Source: an uncultured bacterium (GTDB lineage Bacteria; Patescibacteriota; Microgenomatia; UBA8517). Taken from it: DNA of 9,608 nt. The stretch's first letter is position 1. Every line of letters begins with the position of its first letter. The stretch lies in NCBI GenBank assembly GCA_937928235.1, contig CALEZE010000188.1, positions 1 to 9,608 of the forward strand, given 5' to 3'. Made by a program: the position numbers and the translations under genes. Shown here one piece after another: positions 1 through 5,203 of the stretch. The notes below the pieces were generated by a model. That model was not told the DNA's origin, searched no databases, and saw nothing but the letters and a program-made list of their open reading frames with translations.

Positions 1-984
1 AACCTGATTGCAGACGATGTGCCGGCAGGAAAAGACGAAAATGAGAACAAAGTTATTAGAAAGTGGGGAGAACCAGCTAAATTTGGGTTTAAGCCCAGGG
101 ATCATGTGGAGCTAGGCGAGGCATTAGACATAATAGATCTAAAAAATGCTGCGGAAGTCGTAGGTGCTCGTTTTGCTTATCTTAAAGGTGACGCAGCGCT
201 TTTGGAATTTGCTTTGGTCCAGTTTGTTATGGAGAGCTTGACTAGCAGAAAGACATTAAAGGAGATTGCTGGCGATTATGACAGTAAACCATTTATTCCT
301 GTTGTTCCGCCGGTTATGATCAAGGAGGAAGTTTTTGCGAGGATGGGCAGGTTGCACACTAAGTATGACCGTGTCCATATCAGGACCGACGATTTGTGGT
401 TAATTGGAAGTGCTGAGCACACTTTGGGACCGTTGCACATGGATGAGGTGTTAAACGAAAAAGATCTTCCAATTCGCTATGTTGGTTTTTCGACAAGTTT
501 TAGAAGAGAGGCAGGAAGTTATGGAAAAGATACAAGAGGAATCTTGAGAGTCCATCAGTTTGACAAAGTTGAAATGGAGTCTTTTACCACACCTGAGAAT
601 GGTTTGAGAGAACAGGACTTCATGGTGGCAATACAGGAATATTTGATGCAGCATCTAGAGATTCCGTATCAAGTGATCTCAATCTGTACTGGAGATATGG
701 GTGCGCCAGACTTTAGGCAAATTGACATCGAAGCGTGGTTGCCAGGGCAAGATAAATACAGAGAGACTCACACATCAGACTATATGACTGATTACCAGTC
801 AAGAAGGCTAAATACCAAAGTTGCTAGGAAGGGTGAGACAGAGCTTGTGCACATGAATGACGCTACTGCTTTTGCGATAGGTAGAACCATAATTGCCATA
901 CTTGAAAATAACCAACAAAAAGACGGTTCTGTCAGAATTCCTAAAGTGTTGCAAAAATATATGGGCAAGGATACAATCCGCTGA
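1..984 (+). CDS. serS: Seryl-tRNA synthetase, 3' part (5' end outside window)
   Basis: Charges tRNA-Ser with serine in the cytoplasm. The reading frame is open from base 1. The GTG at 19 is an internal valine codon, so the gene enters from the left and lacks its N-terminal coiled-coil arm. What remains is the linker (VPAGKDENENKVIRKWGEP, typical of SerRS) and the class II catalytic domain. Motif 2 is visible as FRREAGSYGKDTRG followed by RVHQFDKVE. Motif 3 is NDATAFAIGRTIIAILEN, ending in an arginine helix as expected. The serine-recognition TAE appears as SAE (in IGSAEHTLG), a conservative change. The C-terminus, QKDGSVRIPKVLQKYMG, is the usual SerRS ending. The NDAT variant of motif 3 is closer to Thermus-type SerRS than to the E. 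coli NGSG form. The family assignment is very secure. The gene ends just before a small ORF and is convergent with the operon on the minus strand. Confidence 0.96.
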   Translation, partial: NLIADDVPAGKDENENKVIRKWGEPAKFGFKPRDHVELGEALDIIDLKNAAEVVGARFAYLKGDAALLEFALVQFVMESLTSRKTLKEIAGDYDSKPFIPVVPPVMIKEEVFARMGRLHTKYDRVHIRTDDLWLIGSAEHTLGPLHMDEVLNEKDLPIRYVGFSTSFRREAGSYGKDTRGILRVHQFDKVEMESFTTPENGLREQDFMVAIQEYLMQHLEIPYQVISICTGDMGAPDFRQIDIEAWLPGQDKYRETHTSDYMTDYQSRRLNTKVARKGETELVHMNDATAFAIGRTIIAILENNQQKDGSVRIPKVLQKYMGKDTIR

Positions 985-986
985 AG

Positions 987-1199
987 ATGGGAAGAGAAGA
1001 AAGACAAGGTCCAAGGGGAGGGAGTAGCGGACTACCATTGTATGCAGAGCCTGTAACTAGACTAAGGAGAGGTGAATCAGATACGCGTGCACCCATTCTG
1101 GTGGGAACTGAAGCAAGTGGAAAAGAACATCAAACTCCTGGAAGTGATTTATCAGACCCTAAAAAGGAAATACCTCAAGATAGAATCAAACGCGGTTAA
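987..1199 (+). CDS. Possible small hydrophilic protein, unknown function
   Basis: A 70-codon ORF starting with ATG two bases after the serS stop. I do not recognise the product. It is rich in Gly, Arg, Glu, Lys and Pro, has no membrane segment or cysteine, and would probably be disordered. In its favour: it fills almost the whole 229-base gap between serS and the convergent deaminase gene, it uses AGA and GAA codons like the left-side genes, and it has no rival frame. Against it: there is no clear Shine-Dalgarno site (only the serS end precedes the ATG) and the composition is low-complexity. It could be a translationally coupled tail gene of serS or simply open non-coding sequence. After its stop there is a short GC-rich inverted repeat (GCGG/CCGC, about 1192-1205) without a T tract, so no convincing terminator separates the convergent genes. 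Confidence 0.35.
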   Translation: MGREERQGPRGGSSGLPLYAEPVTRLRRGESDTRAPILVGTEASGKEHQTPGSDLSDPKKEIPQDRIKRG

Positions 1200-1213
1200 C
1201 CCCGCCCTGCTCA

Positions 1214-1687
1214 CTAAAATTTAACCTTTTCCATCTTCTGTTTTTTCTTTGTGTCTGTAGAGCGCGGTTTTTCGGGCCAGGGGTACATCATCATTTCTGA
1301 TATAGGAATCTGTAGAACCTTATCCTCTTGTTTTACAACAATAACAATATCTATTCCTGACCTGAGGCTATTTTCATAAATTAGTTGTTTGCAGATGTGG
1401 CAGTTTGGACCTGTGATTGCAACAACATCCTTCTCTCCGTGTATGGCAGCATGAGCCAAAGCAGTTGCTTCAGAGTGCATTGTTAGAGTGTCCGTGTCCG
1501 AGAGATAAGACACTCCGGTGTAAACATTTCCCTTTTTGGTCATTAAAGCAACAGCGTATCCGCTTTCAGGAATGGGGTATGTATTAGTCTTGGCATCTGC
1601 TTCTGCTTTGAATAAGGCCTCGCACTCAGTTTTGTCCAAATGGTATTGAATTTTTCCTTTTACTTTCTTTTTTGTCATTTTACTCAC
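1214..1687 (-). CDS. Cytidine deaminase-fold zinc enzyme with basic tails
   Basis: A 157-aa protein of the cytidine deaminase-like superfamily. The zinc site is readable: H71-S-E73 (ligand His and proton-shuttling Glu) and P94-N-C96-H-I-C99 (two Cys ligands), followed by KQL as in the CDA family CRQ. The end of the core (ISEMMMYPW) sits where CDA has its LLP..F segment. So it is probably a hydrolytic deaminase of a (deoxy)cytidine-like substrate; the true substrate is unknown. Two things are odd. There is one extra residue between Pro and the first Cys, and both ends are lysine-rich (residues 1-12, and roughly 140-157 with KKKQKMEK). The listed start is GTG, overlapping the VOC gene by 8 nt; an ATG three codons in (1678) lies just beyond the VOC stop and is also possible. 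It is the last gene of the leftward rarA operon. A blasticidin-deaminase-like role is an alternative. Confidence 0.75.
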   Translation of the reverse strand: MSKMTKKKVKGKIQYHLDKTECEALFKAEADAKTNTYPIPESGYAVALMTKKGNVYTGVSYLSDTDTLTMHSEATALAHAAIHGEKDVVAITGPNCHICKQLIYENSLRSGIDIVIVVKQEDKVLQIPISEMMMYPWPEKPRSTDTKKKQKMEKVKF

Positions 1688-2048
1688 CCGTCACTTCCCA
1701 GATGTGTCCGTCAGGGTCTTTAAAGTAGGCTACTGTTTGCCCCCACGGAGTTGTTTTTGGACCTTCAAAAATTTCAACACCTTTTTTGGTAAGGTCCTTG
1801 CATGTATTTTCGACATTCTCCACCTGGAAAGCAACCAGATTTCCGCCGGTAGACCCCATGTGGTTTTCAGGAAACATAGCGGTTGCAGCATCTTTTTGGA
1901 AAATTGCCAATTCTGTGCCCACAAGTCTGAAATTTGCAAAACCATCTTCTTGCACATTTACTTCCAGACCCAAAACATTTTTGTAAAAGCCGAGAGACTT
2001 TTCGAAGTCTTTAACTAATAGACAAACTGCAAATAATTTATCAAACAT
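1680..2048 (-). CDS. VOC superfamily (glyoxalase/bleomycin-resistance fold) protein
   Basis: A 122-aa single vicinal-oxygen-chelate unit with two beta-alpha-beta-beta-beta halves. The first half shows V-K-D...S..FY...LGLEV, the second shows F-Q-V-E-N-V...G-V-E-I and ends with F-K-D-P-D-G-H-I-W-E-V, the usual VOC C-terminal strand. The glyoxalase I metal ligands are only partly kept: Glu in GTELAIF and Glu in HIWEV are present, but the His expected on strand 1 is replaced (FAVCLLV). A true glyoxalase I role is therefore doubtful; sequestration or lyase-type functions fit equally well. A strong Shine-Dalgarno (GGGAGGT, minus strand, about 2055-2061) supports the ATG at 2048. It lies 32 nt downstream of the dCTP deaminase-like gene and overlaps the cytidine deaminase-like gene, so it is in the same operon. 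Substrate unknown. Confidence 0.8.
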   Translation of the reverse strand: MFDKLFAVCLLVKDFEKSLGFYKNVLGLEVNVQEDGFANFRLVGTELAIFQKDAATAMFPENHMGSTGGNLVAFQVENVENTCKDLTKKGVEIFEGPKTTPWGQTVAYFKDPDGHIWEVTGE

Positions 2049-2080
2049 TCATACCACCTCCCTTGTTGTGTTTTATCATT

Positions 2081-2623
2081 TTATATTTGCCTCTCTCGTT
2101 TTTCGGTGGTTGCGCGTCCACCCTGCCATTGCCCGCGATATGTGTGAACCGCCTTGCCCTTTACTTCCACAAAATATACAGAGACATATCTTGCGCCAAG
2201 CTCTACCTCAACAGGGATGGACCCTGCATTAAACAGTCCAAAATAGAGCGGCCCTTTATATCCCGGGTTGGCAAACCCTGTCCGGAGGATAAGGCCAGAG
2301 CGGAAGGTTGTACTTCTTGGTTTAAAGAGTGCCGCAATATTTTCCGGCAGATTTACTTCCTCGATAGTTTTTGTCAGGTAGTATTCACCAGGTTTCAAGG
2401 TAAAACTTTGGCGCTTTTTTTCGTTGAAGGAGGCAAGTTCTTCGAGCTTCGGAGTTTCTCTTTCTTCTATTCCCAAAAACGCTTTGCCTTTTAGTCTGTA
2501 GAGTTTTTCCAGTCGTAGATCGAAAACTGCACCCTCTGGATTCTTTCGCTCTCTTTCGGATAAACCAGTTACTAGTTTATGAGATTTAATAAGTTTTTTA
2601 AGCTCTGAGTGTCCAAGTATCAT
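2081..2623 (-). CDS. dCTP deaminase / dUTPase-fold protein, catalytic acids apparently replaced
   Basis: A 180-aa protein of the trimeric Dcd/Dut fold. Family signatures: G31-AVFDLRL near the N-terminus (Dcd SVDLRLG), then K101-PRSTTFRSG, matching the Dcd RSS..R loop with R103, S104 and R108 kept, then G116-FANPGYKG, corresponding to GFIDPGWSG, and a C-terminal Gln-Gly-Gly stretch (165-169) like the Dcd lid. In Dcd the deaminating glutamate lies in VLEFYN; here the aligned position is glycine (FGLFN, G129). The aspartate of the IDPG/VIDxDY segment used by dUTPases is Asn119. The fold is clear but both classical catalytic acids look missing, so dCTP deamination or dUTP hydrolysis should not be assumed. 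The name dcd would be the usual automatic annotation. It starts with ATG and overlaps rarA by 4 nt (ATGA), implying translational coupling. Confidence 0.75.
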   Translation of the reverse strand: MILGHSELKKLIKSHKLVTGLSERERKNPEGAVFDLRLEKLYRLKGKAFLGIEERETPKLEELASFNEKKRQSFTLKPGEYYLTKTIEEVNLPENIAALFKPRSTTFRSGLILRTGFANPGYKGPLYFGLFNAGSIPVEVELGARYVSVYFVEVKGKAVHTYRGQWQGGRATTEKRERQI

Positions 2624-3801
2624 TCTTTCTCGTAATAAATCTTATCTTTAAGCTTCTCTGGCAACAAGTCCTTCTTGTCGTATTTCTCATAGCCCTTGCC
2701 ATACCCCATGTTCTTCATTAGCTTAGTCGGCGCGTTTCTAATCTTCATCGGAACTGGTAAATTGCCGTGTTTTTTTACATCACCAAGTGCAGAGAAATAT
2801 GCATCATAAGCGGACCTGTCTTTTTTCGCACTTGCAAGATAAGCGGTGCCATGCGCGAGATTTATGGCACATTCTGGGTAGCCTATGGTTTCGCAGGCTC
2901 GGAAAACCTCGTTTGCAACAACTAATGCCGTTGGTTGTGCCATGCCAATATCCTCTGAGGCAAAAACAACCATGCGGCGGGCGATGTAGAGAGGGTCTTG
3001 TCCTGCCTCCACCATGCGAGCCAGGTAGTAAAGTGCGGCATCCACATTCCCAGCTCTCATACTTTTTATATAGGCAGAAATGATGTTGTAAAACTCTTCA
3101 CCTTTTTTATCAAAAGTGAGCTGTTCCTTTTGCAGCGCCTCCTCAATATTTTTAAGTGATATAGAGCCACCCTTGGCCAGGTGAGATGCAATTTCTAAGA
3201 CAATTAAAGCAACTCGTGCATCGCCATTGGCCGATTCAATCAGGAAATTAGTTGCTTTTTTGCCCATTTTTTTCTTTACTTCCTTTAAACCTTTTTCAAC
3301 AATTTTCCTAAGCTCTGTCTCCTGAAGCTGGTCTAGTGTGAGCACGCGAGTGCGGGAAAGAAGTGGGCCAATAACTTCAAAGGAGGGGTTTTCCGTAGTT
3401 GCCCCTATCAAAATTATTGATCCGTCTTCGACATGGGGAAGAAGTTTGTCTTGTTGTGCTTTGTTAAAACGGTGTATTTCGTCCACGAAAACAACCGGAG
3501 CAAAAAGTGACATCTGGTTTTTCTTGCCCTCTTTTATTACGGCTTCAATATCTTTAACGGATGTGCTTACCGCAGAAAATTCATGAAATGGCCTATCTAG
3601 TTCGCTTGCTATGATTCTGGCCAGAGTGGTTTTACCAGTTCCTGGTGGTCCCCAAAAAACCAATGAAGGAAAAAAGTCCGTGTCCTTGGCGTTTTTAAGT
3701 AGCTTTGTAACAACACCGTCTTTACCTGCAATTTTCTCTTGGCCAAAAAAGTTTTTGAGATTATCGGGACGGAGTCTGTCTGGAAGGGGTGCGTTAACCA
3801 T
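2620..3801 (-). CDS. rarA: Replication-associated recombination protein A (RarA/MgsA) AAA+ ATPase
   Basis: A 393-aa DNA-dependent ATPase of the RarA/MgsA/WRNIP1 family, acting at stalled replication forks and related to clamp-loader subunits. Residues 1-24 give the family start ([14 protein letters not shown]). Walker A is GPPGTGKT at 51-58, Walker B is [10 protein letters not shown] at about 103-112, sensor 1 is [10 protein letters not shown] at 132-141, and the arginine-finger region is LLSRTRV at 147-153. The C-terminal half holds the helical tetramerisation domain, with [19 protein letters not shown] and SEDIGMAQP typical of RarA. Length is slightly under the E. coli protein (about 447 aa), as is common for short versions. 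The start ATG at 3801 follows no Shine-Dalgarno, but a promoter-like pair ends 6 nt before it, suggesting a leaderless message. It is the first gene of a four-gene operon and is divergent from the SpeE-fold gene. Confidence 0.95.
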   Translation of the reverse strand: MVNAPLPDRLRPDNLKNFFGQEKIAGKDGVVTKLLKNAKDTDFFPSLVFWGPPGTGKTTLARIIASELDRPFHEFSAVSTSVKDIEAVIKEGKKNQMSLFAPVVFVDEIHRFNKAQQDKLLPHVEDGSIILIGATTENPSFEVIGPLLSRTRVLTLDQLQETELRKIVEKGLKEVKKKMGKKATNFLIESANGDARVALIVLEIASHLAKGGSISLKNIEEALQKEQLTFDKKGEEFYNIISAYIKSMRAGNVDAALYYLARMVEAGQDPLYIARRMVVFASEDIGMAQPTALVVANEVFRACETIGYPECAINLAHGTAYLASAKKDRSAYDAYFSALGDVKKHGNLPVPMKIRNAPTKLMKNMGYGKGYEKYDKKDLLPEKLKDKIYYEKE

Positions 3802-3807
3802 AAAAAC

Positions 3808-3836
3808 ATTTTACAACCGAAGAAATACCGAAGCAA
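3808..3836 (-). promoter_or_regulatory. Predicted promoter of the rarA operon (leaderless)
   Basis: On the minus strand, TTGCTT (3836-3831) and TAAAAT (3813-3808) are separated by exactly 17 bases. The -10 box matches 5 of 6 consensus bases, the -35 box only 3 of 6. A start site about 7 bases after the -10 box would fall on the rarA ATG itself, which agrees with the lack of a Shine-Dalgarno site there. Seen in sequence; activity is inferred. Confidence 0.4.
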
Positions 3837-3841
3837 CACTG

Positions 3842-3876
3842 GATTTGAGATTTGAGATTTAGGATTTAAGATATAG
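3842..3876 (+). repeat. Five tandem heptamers, GATTTGA-type
   Basis: Five consecutive 7-base units: GATTTGA, GATTTGA, GATTTAG, GATTTAA, GATATAG. The first two are identical and the others differ at one to three positions. The array fills the spacer between the divergent rarA and SpeE-fold genes and ends directly at the GTG start of the latter. A loose promoter-like pair for the plus strand is embedded in it (TTGAGA 3845-3850, TAAGAT 3867-3872, spacing 16). Origin could be slippage; a regulatory role is conjecture. Confidence 0.75.
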
Positions 3877-3878
3877 GA

Positions 3879-4499
3879 GTGGAACCAAAGATAATTGAAA
3901 CAAAGAAATCTAAATTAAGCGGCAATATCCGCGTTGTAAAAAGTTTGGGCTTAGGGAAATATATACAAGTGGAGGGACTTACCCAATCTGGTGGAGTGGT
4001 CAAGGATATTTGGAGATTTTCTTTAAGTAGAGCACAGAAGCTGGTGTTGAGCCCAAATAAGGTTTTAATTTTAGGCTTGGGAGGTGGGAGCATAGCTAAG
4101 CTTGTTGCGAAAATATGGCCGGAAGCCGAAATAACTGGTGTGGAGATTGACGAGGTCATGATTGAGCTAGGCGAAAAACACCTGGGTCTAAAAGACGCCA
4201 ATGTAAAAACAGTGATTGAGGATGCGGAGGCCTTTGTCGCACAATCCAGGGAGAAGTATGATTTAATACTGGTTGATACATATGTGGGCTACAATTTCCC
4301 CAAAAAATTTGAAGAAGAAACTTTTCTAAAAGCGGTAAATAAACTTCTGACCCCTGAAGGAATAGCTGTTTTTAACAGGCTCTACTTTGATGAATACAGG
4401 GGTATGGCAATGAGGTTTGGTAAAAAACTTGAAAAAGTCTTCTCATCGGTCGTCTATATATACCCCGAGGCAAACATTATGTTTTTGTGTAAGAGGTAG
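3879..4499 (+). CDS. Short spermidine synthase-fold (SAM-dependent Rossmann) protein
   Basis: A 206-aa protein with the nucleotide-binding core of the spermidine synthase/methyltransferase family: ILGLGGGSIAKL (64-75) is the glycine loop, GVEID (87-91) the strand-2 acidic end, then EDAEAF (about 114-119), and YDLILVDTYVG at the catalytic strand. True SpeE proteins have two aspartates here (D-S-T-D-P); only the first is present, and the DE..YHE putrescine motif before the glycine loop is absent. So it is probably not a genuine aminopropyltransferase; a methyltransferase or a divergent polyamine-type enzyme is possible. Similar short proteins are, from memory, frequent in CPR genomes. The only usable in-frame start is GTG at 3879, because TAA at 3867-3869 closes the frame; AGGAG abuts it, too close for normal ribosome binding. 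Divergent from rarA. No good terminator follows. Confidence 0.75.
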   Translation: MEPKIIETKKSKLSGNIRVVKSLGLGKYIQVEGLTQSGGVVKDIWRFSLSRAQKLVLSPNKVLILGLGGGSIAKLVAKIWPEAEITGVEIDEVMIELGEKHLGLKDANVKTVIEDAEAFVAQSREKYDLILVDTYVGYNFPKKFEEETFLKAVNKLLTPEGIAVFNRLYFDEYRGMAMRFGKKLEKVFSSVVYIYPEANIMFLCKR

Positions 4500-4586
4500 G
4501 TTTCTTCAGTAAGAATAATTAGCGAAAAATACGAAAAGACCCTTTTCTATAAGCTATTTGTATATTTTCATATCGTGCTCATAAAC

Positions 4587-4615
4587 TTGCCTTATAGGTT
4601 ATTTTTCTGTATAAT
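4587..4615 (+). promoter_or_regulatory. Sigma70-type promoter of the rightward cluster
   Basis: TTGCCT (4587-4592, 4 of 6 matches to TTGACA) and a perfect TATAAT (4610-4615) with the ideal 17-base spacer. It is the best promoter in the window and sits just before the whole rightward set. The predicted start site is near 4622, giving a 5' leader of about 64 bases to the Shine-Dalgarno/ATG at 4686, or about 154 bases to the GTG at 4776. Seen in sequence; activity is inferred. Confidence 0.6.
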
Positions 4616-4685
4616 TCCTCCGTTCGCACCTTAACGTACGAATATTTAGTTGTTTTGATTGACAACCAAGGAACAAGGAGGCTTG

Positions 4686-4739
4686 ATGGATCTAAAAATC
4701 CAAAACCCTCGGGATTTGACCTTCATGGTTTCTCTATGA
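4686..4739 (+). other. 17-codon ORF with strong RBS: leader peptide or detached N-terminus of the DUF2617-like gene
   Basis: A perfect AAGGAGG (4675-4681) precedes ATG 4686 by 4 bases, the strongest ribosome-binding signal near the next gene. The peptide, MDLKIQNPRDLTFMVSL, stops at TGA 4737 and is in the same frame as the DUF2617-like ORF, which starts after further stops (TAG/TAA at 4752-4757). Its R-D-L-T-F pattern resembles what I recall of DUF2617 N-termini (A-D-L-x-F). The -1 frame is open across the gap. It may be a real regulatory leader peptide, or the true gene start cut off by frameshifts or sequencing errors. Confidence 0.4.
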
Positions 4740-4775
4740 AATGCTCTCTTCTAGTAAAGCGTAATAAATGTAAAA

Positions 4776-5195
4776 GTGGTAACAAGCTGCGACTTCTCGG
4801 TGGTGCTGCGCATCATAGGGGAAAGTCACTGGCTTACTGTAAAACACGACGAAGAGGAACTTTTTCACGAAGTCCTAGCCTGTGAAAAGCTACCCGATGT
4901 AGGTTTTGAGCACGCTCAAAACTTAACAGAAGGCAAGTATGCTTACGAGGCTGGGGGCTACACAGTGAAAATTTACTCAGAAGTCGTGAAAACAGTGCCT
5001 AAACCTTTTTTCGGTGAATCTATGGAATACGCTTTCCCTGAGACCAATGGGGAAATTCCCATAACCCGCCTTTCGTGGGTTAGTTTTTCCGACGTTTTTG
5101 TATTGGATACTGTTCATTCGTATCCAACAAAGAAAGGAGTTCACGAAGTAGTAAGGTCTTTATCAACTATAAACTTGAGTCGAATCGCTCACTAG
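4776..5195 (+). CDS. DUF2617-like protein (5' end uncertain or disrupted)
   Basis: A 139-aa soluble, acidic protein without membrane helices. The segment VVLRIIGESHWLTV (9-22) resembles the DUF2617 start-of-core pattern L-x-L-R-V-L-G-x-S-H, and the end (H-S-Y-P...VVRSLSTI) resembles the DUF2617 C-terminal W-H-x-Y-P...V-x-T-x-S-x-L. These comparisons are from memory, so the assignment is moderate. DUF2617 has no established biochemical role; in actinobacteria it is found near DUF350, DUF4178 and polyamine aminopropyltransferase genes, as here, which strengthens the call. The GTG start at 4776 has no ribosome-binding site, whereas a strong one lies 90 bases upstream on an in-frame fragment, so the annotated N-terminus is probably not the real one. 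A serine-His-Cys pattern (S17, H24, C36) loosely recalls AdoMet decarboxylase SpeD, but spacing and surroundings do not fit. The stop is 8 bases before the next ATG. Confidence 0.5.
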   Translation: MVTSCDFSVVLRIIGESHWLTVKHDEEELFHEVLACEKLPDVGFEHAQNLTEGKYAYEAGGYTVKIYSEVVKTVPKPFFGESMEYAFPETNGEIPITRLSWVSFSDVFVLDTVHSYPTKKGVHEVVRSLSTINLSRIAH

Positions 5196-5203
5196 GAGGA
5201 ACT

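Larger units (their letters stand above)
4500..4775 (+). other. AT-rich intergenic region between the two gene blocks
   Basis: A 276-base stretch without a secure gene. It contains a weak 6-bp hairpin (GAAAAG 4533-4538 with CTTTTC 4542-4547, loop ACC) and no T tract after it, so no confident terminator for the SpeE-fold gene. It also holds the promoter at 4587-4615 and a strong Shine-Dalgarno with a 17-codon ORF at 4686-4739. Two short, mutually exclusive stems are possible in the leader: GGAT 4688-4691 with ATCC 4698-4701, or AAATCC 4696-4701 with GGATTT 4712-4717. I see no tRNA or known riboswitch. Confidence 0.6.

Noticed and set aside
19..21. GTG at 19 as the start of serS
   Set aside because: The frame is open to base 1 and the residues before it read on into the SerRS linker. 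The N-terminal arm is simply outside the window.
2063..2494. 143-codon plus-strand ORF
   Set aside because: It lies opposite the Dcd/Dut-fold gene, whose motifs are unmistakable. The plus-strand product has no recognisable features.
3842..3876. CRISPR-like or iteron-like array
   Set aside because: The units are 7 bases with no spacers, and there are no cas or replication-initiator genes nearby. A simple tandem repeat is enough to explain it.
4533..4547. Terminator after the short SpeE-fold gene
   Set aside because: The stem is only six mostly A-T pairs with a 3-base loop and no T tract.
4736..4885. Possible 49-codon ORF overlapping the leader ORF as ATGA
   Set aside because: Most of it is the -1 frame of the DUF2617-like gene, with no ribosome-binding site of its own. 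Kept only as the possible bridge in the frameshift observation.
4776..5195. Assignment as a pyruvoyl AdoMet decarboxylase (SpeD)
   Set aside because: E-S-H followed by His and Cys resembles the SpeD active site, and the context would suit it. However, the spacing is off by one or two residues, the H-T-W-P-E and F-T-C-G motifs are absent, and the N-terminal sheet is missing. The DUF2617 pattern fits better.
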